A stretch of DNA of 64,000 bases from Actinopolymorpha alba DSM 45243. Its GTDB lineage: Bacteria; Actinomycetota; Actinomycetes; Propionibacteriales; Actinopolymorphaceae. This document shows positions 58,415-64,000 of this stretch, in pieces (the stretch's first letter is position 1; the number at the start of each line of letters is the position of its first letter). The position numbers and the translations under genes were made by a program. The stretch covers positions 436 to 64,435 of the forward strand of contig NZ_KB892790.1 in the NCBI RefSeq assembly GCF_000373925.1, in the 5' to 3' direction. The notes under the pieces were generated by a model. It searched no databases. It was not told where the DNA came from and saw only the letters and a program-made list of their open reading frames with translations.

Positions 58415-58534
58415 GGCTTCCGCCCTTCTTCCTTGCTGCTGACGTCTTCGACTCCACCGATTAACTCTTGACGAACGCAAGAGATATTCAGTATGTTTTT
58501 CTTGTCAGCGACAAGGAAAGGAGGTGAAGTAACG
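58415..58534. promoter_or_regulatory. divergent promoter with two palindromic operators
   Basis: CTCTTG-ACGAACG-CAAGAG at 58465-58483 and CTTGTC-AGC-GACAAG at 58501-58515. TTGACG (58468-58473) with TATGTT about 18 bases downstream could be the plus-strand promoter, which the palindromes would overlap. The second palindrome touches the ribosome-binding site (AAAGGAGG) of the gene at 58535. Confidence 0.6.
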
Positions 58535-58834
58535 ATGCCGAGCAGTGAGCACCGGACCGGCGACATGCGGGTGGCTGTTCAGGCGATCGTCAGCGGTGAC
58601 CAGGACTCCCGGGTCCAGGCCGTGACCGCCGATGCGAGCCCGACGGGCGAGCCGTACGTCTCCGTTCGGGTGGGCCGGGTTCTCCTCTACCTGGAGGACC
58701 GTGCCGCGCTGAACGCCTTCGCGAAGGCGTTCGACCGTGCACGCGGCTACGCCGAGGCAGCCTTCGGGTCAGACGACGCGGAGTTCGAGGCCCGTGAGCG
58801 GAAGACCTTCGAGCAGAGCACCGACCGCCCGTAG
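58535..58834 (+). CDS. hypothetical protein (99 aa)
   Basis: ATG 58535 (MPSSEHRTGDMRVAVQAIVS) after AAAGGAGGTGAAGTAACG. The product has SVRVGRVLLYLEDRAALNAF, then AKAFDRARGYAEAAFGSD, a strand-strand-helix pattern. No family named. It precedes another gene carrying the same palindrome and may be regulated by the same DNA-binding protein. Confidence 0.6.
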   Translation: MPSSEHRTGDMRVAVQAIVSGDQDSRVQAVTADASPTGEPYVSVRVGRVLLYLEDRAALNAFAKAFDRARGYAEAAFGSDDAEFEARERKTFEQSTDRP

Positions 58835-59008
58835 CCGGGTGAAGGGTCCGCCGCCGAACCAAGCGGCGGCGGACCCGTTCTCCACAATCTCACTGCTCGG
58901 CCGAGGTACGTCACCGAGGTCATGGCAGCGTGGTCGGCATGGATCATGACGAAGCTCTCTTCGCCCTGGGCGAGCAGGAACTTTGGTGGACGCTAACCTC
59001 GGATAAGT

Positions 59009-59083
59009 CTTGTCAGCGACAAGACGGCCCCAGGCAGAACCCGGGGCCGCCACCCTTCGACCTCGAGGTGTCAGCAACAAGGG
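59009..59083. promoter_or_regulatory. further copies of the CTTGTC-AGC-GACAAG operator
   Basis: A perfect copy at 59009-59023, extended to GTCTTGTC-AGC-GACAAGAC, and a degenerate one at 59069-59083 (GTGTCAGCAACAAGG) directly before the GGAAGGAG ribosome-binding site of the gene at 59098. Same layout as at 58501. Confidence 0.6.
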
Positions 59084-59097
59084 AAGGAGTCACCACC

Positions 59098-59589
59098 ATG
59101 GCGACGTGGGTTGCACGTGTCGAGTGGCACGGCACCGAGCAGGCGCCAAGCGATGACGACCTGGAGACGATCGCTGAGGCGCTCGCGCAGAACGCTGGAT
59201 CGGTAGGCCGCGAGCGCGAACCCGACAGGGTGTCCGCGACCGTCGCTGTCGAGGCGAACAGCTTGCGCCAGGCGATCGACGGGGCGCTGCGCGTCGTACG
59301 GTACGCGGTACAGGGGCAGAACCTGCCGTTCGCGCCACACGGTGTCGAGGTGCTCGACGAGAACACCTTCGCCCGCCGGTTGACGCTGCCGAGCATCCCG
59401 CCGCTGGTGGGGTACGCCGAGATTGCCCGCATGGCCGATGTGTCCCGGCAGCGTGCCCAGCAGCTCTCCGAGCTCCCCGGGTTCCCGCCCGCGGTACCCG
59501 ACGTTCCGGGGCCGCTTCGGGTCCGCTCGCAGGTCGAGACGTGGTTGTCGAAGTGGGAGCGCAAGCCCGGCAGGCCACGCAAGGCCTAG
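59098..59589 (+). CDS. HTH-containing small protein (163 aa)
   Basis: ATG 59098 (MATWVARVEWHGTEQAPSDD) after GGAAGGAGTCACCACC. The N-terminal two thirds has a strand/helix fold (DRVSATVAVEANSLRQAIDG, LRVVRYAVQG). The C-terminus is an HTH: LVGYAEIARMADVSRQRAQQ, LSELPGFPPAVPD, then RVRSQVETWLSKWERKPGR. The HTH may bind the palindromes at 58465-59083, making this the autoregulator of the cluster (inference). Confidence 0.65.
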   Translation: MATWVARVEWHGTEQAPSDDDLETIAEALAQNAGSVGREREPDRVSATVAVEANSLRQAIDGALRVVRYAVQGQNLPFAPHGVEVLDENTFARRLTLPSIPPLVGYAEIARMADVSRQRAQQLSELPGFPPAVPDVPGPLRVRSQVETWLSKWERKPGRPRKA

Positions 59590-59639
59590 GACGTGTCTCC
59601 TGGACCTTGAGTTGGCTGTCGTGTAGTTCGTGGTGGGTG

Positions 59640-59902
59640 CTGGATCGGCATGACTTTCCAATGAGGAGTGGGTGCGGTTAGAGCCGCTGCTACCGCGTGA
59701 TCCTGGTCGTGGTGGCCGGTGGGCCGACCACCGTCGCACGATCAACGGTGTGTTCTTGCGGACTCGGACCGGTTACCCGTGGCGGGACCTGCCCGAGCAA
59801 TACCTCGCAGACATTGCCGCGTTCCTCGTCGGACCCGACAGCGGCTGGCTGACCGGACGAAAGCTCAAAGCCGCCGGCGTTCCCGTGATCCAGCACAGGT
59901 GA
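59640..59902 (+). pseudogene. chimeric scrap: IS5-type transposase start joined to a dehydrogenase end
   Basis: The reading frame to 59902 begins with RLEPLLPRDPGRGGRWADHR, RTINGVFLRTRTGYPWRDLP, the N-terminus of IS5-family DDE transposases. After about PEQ it changes to YLADIAAFLVGPDSGWLTGR, the C-terminal segment of a short-chain dehydrogenase. Neither part is complete. It marks a deletion or recombination join at about 59795. Confidence 0.6.
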
Positions 59903-59939
59903 GTGCGCTCGAGCCGGTTCATGTGGCAGTATCCCGGGG

Positions 59940-61737
59940 ATGGCCGAGCCAGCGTGGGTGCGGCGGTTTCACGCCACCTCTATCACCTTTCCCGAATGTG
60001 CTCGTGATGCGCCGCATCGCTGCGCCTATCAGTCCAACGCCAGCGGTACGTCCGAGTTGTACGCCTGGGACCGTCGACGTGATCAGCACGCGCGGCTCAC
60101 CGATCGCCCCGAGGGCACCCGACTGGGCCGGATCACTCCAGACGGCGAGTGGGTCTGGTGGTTCGACGACACCAACGGCGACGAATGCGGTCGCTGGATG
60201 CGGCAACAATTCGACGTCCTCACCGGCGATGCGCAGCCCGAGCCGGCGGTGCCCGAGCTGGCGCCGGGTTATCCCGTCGGACTGGCACTCGGGCGTACGC
60301 TCGCTGCGATCGGACTCTCCACCCGCGACGGGGTCAGTGTCTACCTGCACCGGTACGGCTCTTCCACCACCACGGTGTACGCCGCGACCAGGCACGCCTC
60401 GGTGAGGTCCTTGTCCCACGACGAGACGCTGGTGCGCGATCGAGCACTCCGAGCACGGTGACGCGTCCAATCCGGCAGTCCGGGTGCTCCGGACCAGCAT
60501 CAACGGCGACTCCGATGGGAAGACGGTCGGTGAGCTGTGGGACGGGCCAGGGCGCGGGCTGCGGGTGGTGGGTTTCGCTCCGCTCAGCGGGGACGCCCGG
60601 CTACTCATCCAACATGAGCGTTCCGGCCGCTCCCAACCGCTGGTCTGGGATCTCGAGAGCGGCGCCTGTAACGAGCCGCGCGTTGACCTGCCCGGCGAAC
60701 TGGTCGGCTCGTGGTACCCCCACGGCAAGGCACTCCTGCTCCGGCACCACCGGCACGGACGGGACGAGCTCTACCGATATGACCTGACCGCCGATCAACT
60801 CACCCGCCTGGATACGCCGAGAGGCGTCGTCGACGCATGTCAGATACGCCCGGACGGGTCGCTTGAATACCAATGGTCGTCTGGGGAGCACCCACACGTC
60901 CTGCTGGCAGATTCTGGCTCGCAGGTGCTGACACCTCCCACGCCCGCACCGCCATCGGTGCCGCTGGCCGATGCCTGGGTCGACAGCCCGGGCGGCCGGG
61001 TGCACGCGCTCGTAGCCCAGCCGCGTACCGATGCTCCTGCGGCGACAGTGTTCATGTTGCACGGCGGGCCGGGCGGCCAGGTCGCAGACGGATTCTGGCC
61101 GGCTCGGGCCGCCTTCGTAGACGCCGGCTACTGCGTCATCCACGTCAACTATCGCGGCTCATCCGGCTACGGCTCGGCCTGGCTGTACGCCGACCGAGAG
61201 CAACCCGGGCTGATCGAGCTGGAGGACGTCGCAGCCGTACAGGACTGGGCAATCAGCGCCGGGATCGCCGATCCCGACCGGTGCGTGCTCGCTGGGGTCT
61301 CCTGGGGTGGCTACCTCACCCTGCTGGGCCTCGGCACCCAGCCCGAGCGCTGGGCCGCCGGCGTAGCCTCCGTACCCATCGGCGATCTGGTCGCGTTGTA
61401 CGAAGACGAGATGGAACCCGTCCGTGAACACGACCGGTCATTGTTCGGCGGCTCACCCGAGGAATTGCCGGAGAAATGGGCACGTTCGTCGCCGATCAGC
61501 TACGCAAATCGAGTCCAGGCGCCCATCCTCATCATCGCCAGCCGAAACGACCCACGCTGCCCCATCCGGCAGGTCGACAACTACCTCGCCACACTCACTG
61601 AGCTCGGCAAGGAATACGAGTCGTACCTATTCGATGCCGGTCACTTCAGCCTGGTCGTCGAGGAACAGATCCACCAGATGGCACTCCAGCTCGATTTCTG
61701 CGCCCGTCATGTGCGACCGGATTCGCCGGCCGGCTGA
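59940..61737 (+). pseudogene. S9-family peptidase (prolyl oligopeptidase-like), frameshifted
   Basis: The first frame (59940-60461) is the propeller start (FPECARDAPHRCAYQSNASG, TDRPEGTRLGRITPDGEWVW). The second (60484-61737) has the rest of the propeller and the hydrolase domain: HGGPGGQV, VNYRGSSGYG, GVSWGGYLT with the catalytic Ser, ASRNDPRCP with Asp, and AGHFS with His. Removing one base near 60429-60441 joins them (AIEHSEHGDASNPAVRVL). Either a recent pseudogene or a sequence error. Cytosolic, acting on short peptides or acyl-amino acids when intact. Confidence 0.8.
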
Positions 61738-61802
61738 CCTCGACCGTCTGGCTTATCCGGGTACTGGACTATTCAGAATCCAGGGGTGGCCTGTGGACGA
61801 GA

Positions 61803-61843
61803 ACACACTCTTAATGCGTAGGTCGTGGGTTCGAGTCTCACAA
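61803..61843 (+). other. tRNA-Lys(CUU)-like 3' fragment, possible attachment site
   Basis: ACACACTCTTAATGCGTAGG followed by TCGTGGGTTCGAGTCTCACA reads as anticodon arm (loop CTCTTAA with anticodon CTT), variable loop and T arm (GTTCGAGTC) of a lysine tRNA. The 5' half and acceptor stem are absent. Such 3' fragments are typical of integration sites of actinobacterial elements. No matching full tRNA is in the window. Confidence 0.45.
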
Positions 61844-62010
61844 GCGGCTCTCTCGAAAGTCCAGGAAGCACTTCTGACGCTTTCAGCCGGGGCTTTCGAT
61901 TCAACTGGTGCGGCGCGAGCAGCAACCGAGCAGCAAGACGTTCATTTCGAGGGCACTATGACCTGGGTAGCCGCGTTTTGAAACTTCCGGGTCAATATGA
62001 ACCCTCGCGT

Positions 62011-62136
62011 CATACGCCACCACCCCAGCCCGCAACTCAGGCGAATACATCCGCGGCATGTTCGACACGAACCCATCCCTCCAGACAGTCAATTGACCCT
62101 ACTTGGGTCCGTGTCCAGGACGCGCGGGGCACCTCA
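62011..62136 (-). mobile_element. IS3-family end, 126-bp remnant
   Basis: About 93 per cent identical by eye to 685-810: same terminus TGAGGTGCCCCGCGCGTCC (minus strand) and the first codons of orfA (MPRMYSPELRAG). The rest of the IS is missing at about 62011. A second, decayed copy of the IS at the left edge. Confidence 0.75.
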
Positions 62137-62220
62137 GCCGTTGCCCTGCGCCGTGTCGTGCGTCGGCCGATGCATTGTGCGGTAGTTGGGTGGGCATCGG
62201 CGACGGTGGGGCATGCATGC

Positions 62221-62670
62221 TCAGTTGTCAGCGGAGGCGCTTTCCGGGTCTTCGATGTACGCCAGGCTGCCTGTGCTGATCACGCGCTTGGCGTCGGCAT
62301 AGGTGATCGTCAGCCGGGGCACCCTGCGCGCGATCCGCGCAACGGCAGCGCGGTGCCATGATGCCGGGAACGGGATCGTGGGGTGCGACGACCATCGTCT
62401 GGCCCAGCGAGCGAGGTGAAAGTCGGCGTCGTCGTGGAAGGTGACAATGTTCGGCTCTGGCACGCGGCTAAGTTGCTGGACGTATTCCGCGATGAATGCA
62501 GCGGTCCGCTGCGTCAGGTCCTCGATTGCTATTCGCACGCTGCCTGGGATTGGGGCGTGCCCACGCTCCCATGCCCGCACGGTGCGCCGGTTCACGCAGA
62601 GGTATGCGGCGAGCCAGTCCTCGGTCAGGCCGAGAGGCTCTCGGAGAACTCGAAGCCCCACAGGAGTCAT
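62221..62670 (-). CDS. HTH-type regulator (149 aa)
   Basis: ATG 62670 (MTPVGLRVLREPLGLTEDWL); ATG 62688 would add six residues. The HTH at LTEDWLAAYLCVNRRTVRAW, then ERGHAPIPGSVR, is the plasmid-maintenance or XRE-like type (compare LGLTGDWLAAHLDVSPRTVRHW in related proteins). Helical C-terminus: ARWARRWSSHPTIPFPASWH, ISTGSLAYIEDPE. Stand-alone; probably represses its own gene or a nearby toxin. Confidence 0.65.
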   Translation of the reverse strand: MTPVGLRVLREPLGLTEDWLAAYLCVNRRTVRAWERGHAPIPGSVRIAIEDLTQRTAAFIAEYVQQLSRVPEPNIVTFHDDADFHLARWARRWSSHPTIPFPASWHRAAVARIARRVPRLTITYADAKRVISTGSLAYIEDPESASADN

Positions 62671-63091
62671 GTGCCTATTACCAGGCATTGGTGCTGAGTC
62701 TCAGCATCGCCCGCCGTCTGCTTCTTGAACACGGTGTCTCCTCCGCCGAGAAGGGTCAGAACGTTCGACGCCAACGAACAGTGGACCGATTCGTACGTGC
62801 ATGGCACCCCAAGGGGCGGCCGCGATCACGGTGATGCGGGCAGCCCGGCCTTGCGTCAAATCGCCTTACCTCATGACCATCACGCGATATCGCTAAACGG
62901 GGCGTGAGCCGTCAGGTCTGGCTGGGCTCTCCCATCCACGTTCACAACGTGGGCGAGGTCTGCTCCGGGCGCAGACCGTCGATCGCGCGGTCTCTAGGCG
63001 GTGTTTCTTGGATCATGGAACGGGGTCGCCTCCTGGGTCGGGTGTGGGTCGGTCAGTTTCCGACGCACGGGGATAGGGGGAGGTGAATGAT
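62671..63091. other. intergenic stretch, no gene recognised
   Basis: About 420 bases between the divergent HTH gene and the acyltransferase gene. Several open frames cross it, but none has a protein-like composition with a good ribosome-binding site. It should hold both promoters. No strong inverted repeat seen. Confidence 0.4.
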
Positions 63092-64000
63092 GTGGAGATG
63101 CAAACGGGGGAACGTGGCCGAATTGCTGCGCTCGATGGGTTGCGCGGTCTGTGCGCGCTCATTGTGGTCATTACTCATACGGCGCTACTCAACCCGCAAC
63201 TGGCGGCCGGCTACCTGCCCAACCCTCCGGCCAGCCATGGGTGGGCCTGGTGGATGATCCACACACCGCTGCACCTGTTCTGGACCGGCGGCGATGCGGT
63301 CCACGTGTTCTTCGTGCTGTCTGGGTTCGTGCTCACCCTGCCGTTCGTCAGCGCCACTCCGTCATGGCGCGCCTACTACCCACGTCGGCTGGTGCGGCTC
63401 TACGTACCGGTGTGGGGGGCACTGGTGTTTGCGCTGCTCGTCATGGCAATGATTCCTCGCGTCCATCAGACGGAGTCGCGGTGGGTGAACGTCCAGGCCG
63501 TACACCCCACCTGGGCCAGCATGCTCAAAGACGCCACCTTGACGAGGCCCACCGCCCTGGACTCGCCGCTGTGGTCCCTTAAATGGGAGGTGGTGTTCTC
63601 GCTGCTGCTCCCCGCCTACCTAGCGGTAGCCAAGGGCCTGAGACGGGTCGGCTTGTTCGGCCTGGTGGTGCCGGCCGTTCTGGTCCTGGCGGGCACAGTG
63701 ACTGGTTCGGCGGCCCTGCTGTACCTACCGATGTTCGCGGTCGGGGTACTGATGGCCACCAACCTGCACTCCCTGCGCGCAATGGCCGCCAGGCTCGACA
63801 GGTGGTGGCCACTGGTCGCAGTGGCCGGCGGTGGAATTCTGGTGGGCCGCTGGTGGCTCCCGTTGGGCGTTGCCGACGTCCTGATGTCCGTGGTTAGCGC
63901 CGGTGTCGTGGTGCTCTTGTTCCTCGCCTGGGCACCCGCGCGGACGGTCGGGGAGCACCGGGTGTCTCAATGGGTCGGGCGCCGGTCGTTCAGCCTCTAC
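63092..64000 (+). CDS. acyltransferase-3 family membrane protein, partial at the right edge
   Basis: GTG 63092 (VEMQTGERGRIAALDGLRGL) is spaced six bases from GGGGGAGGTG. Family hallmark at the start: IAALDGLRGLCALIVVITHT, then GGDAVHVFFVLSGFVLTLPF, and YYPRRLVRLYVPVWGAL. Ten or so membrane segments are expected; about seven are visible here (ALVFALLVMAMI, LWSLKWEVVFSLLLPAYLAV, VPAVLVLAGTV, LLYLPMFAVGVLM, LVAVAGGGILVG, SVVSAGVVVLLFLAW). It transfers acyl groups to sugars or antibiotics at the cell surface. The frame is open at 64000, so about 60-100 residues are missing. Confidence 0.85.
   Translation, partial: MEMQTGERGRIAALDGLRGLCALIVVITHTALLNPQLAAGYLPNPPASHGWAWWMIHTPLHLFWTGGDAVHVFFVLSGFVLTLPFVSATPSWRAYYPRRLVRLYVPVWGALVFALLVMAMIPRVHQTESRWVNVQAVHPTWASMLKDATLTRPTALDSPLWSLKWEVVFSLLLPAYLAVAKGLRRVGLFGLVVPAVLVLAGTVTGSAALLYLPMFAVGVLMATNLHSLRAMAARLDRWWPLVAVAGGGILVGRWWLPLGVADVLMSVVSAGVVVLLFLAWAPARTVGEHRVSQWVGRRSFSLY

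Overview
The window is high-GC DNA with actinomycete hallmarks: a WhiB-like iron-sulphur protein, a GntR/KorSA-like regulator, a TraA/TrwC-type relaxase-helicase, a DUF2637 (SpdB-like) membrane protein, GTG/TTG starts and ATGA/GTGA stop-start overlaps. The family cannot be fixed from this window. It is an accessory, mobile-element-rich region in which insertion sequences, a conjugative module and broken host genes are layered on each other.

Layout. (1) 1-5.9 kb: an IS3-family end, a truncated ISL3 transposase fused into the 3' end of a frameshifted ABC exporter, and one hypothetical gene. (2) 5.9-9.4 kb: a NERD-domain protein, several very small genes, an ssb-like gene and a long nested inverted repeat just upstream of ssb. 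(3) 10-13.3 kb: a large secreted three-repeat protein with a membrane-anchored partner. (4) 13.75-15.84 kb: remnant of a second relaxase. (5) 16.2-21.3 kb: three co-directional genes (small adaptor-like protein, Rad50/SMC-like ATPase with a CxxC zinc-hook motif, protein with a PD-(D/E)XK nuclease C-terminus). This is the best candidate here for an undescribed conflict/defence system. (6) 22.1-24.75 kb: a recombinase scrap and a convergent TcmP/DUF5131 three-Cys-motif pair. (7) 24.9-41.8 kb: an 18-gene minus-strand conjugation operon reading from a KorB-like regulator through a coupling protein, ASCH, WhiB-like and C5-methyltransferase genes to a 1432-residue relaxase. Five copies of a 65-nt intercistronic hairpin element lie between its genes. 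A divergent GntR gene faces it. (8) 42.6-44.9 kb: HTH regulator plus HExxGH metallopeptidase-like gene.

(9) 45.14-49.46 kb: an IS21-family element whose subterminal repeats enclose istA/istB and also an alpha/beta-hydrolase and a TetR gene. (10) 49.6-56.3 kb: an ATP-dependent DNA ligase gene split after its adenylation domain by about 5.76 kb. The insert carries a secreted protein, an ABC transporter and Tn554-type tnpB/tnpC remnants, and the OB-fold half of the ligase resumes at 55.93 kb. (11) 56.9-64 kb: a secreted ricin-type lectin, small regulators sharing a CTTGTC-AGC-GACAAG palindrome, an IS5/SDR chimeric scrap, a frameshifted S9 peptidase, a tRNA-Lys-like 3' fragment, a second copy of the IS3 end, an HTH regulator, and an acyltransferase-3 gene running off the right edge.

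How it fits together. The operon at 24.9-41.8 kb has a relaxase, a coupling protein and regulators, but no VirB4-like ATPase or integrase is visible, so it is either part of a larger integrative element or a mobilisable one. The cargo on both sides (putative defence genes, methyltransferase, toxin/antitoxin-like small regulators, secreted proteins) is typical of an actinobacterial genomic island. Several genes are broken by single-base shifts, in-frame stops or insertions, so parts of the island look decayed.
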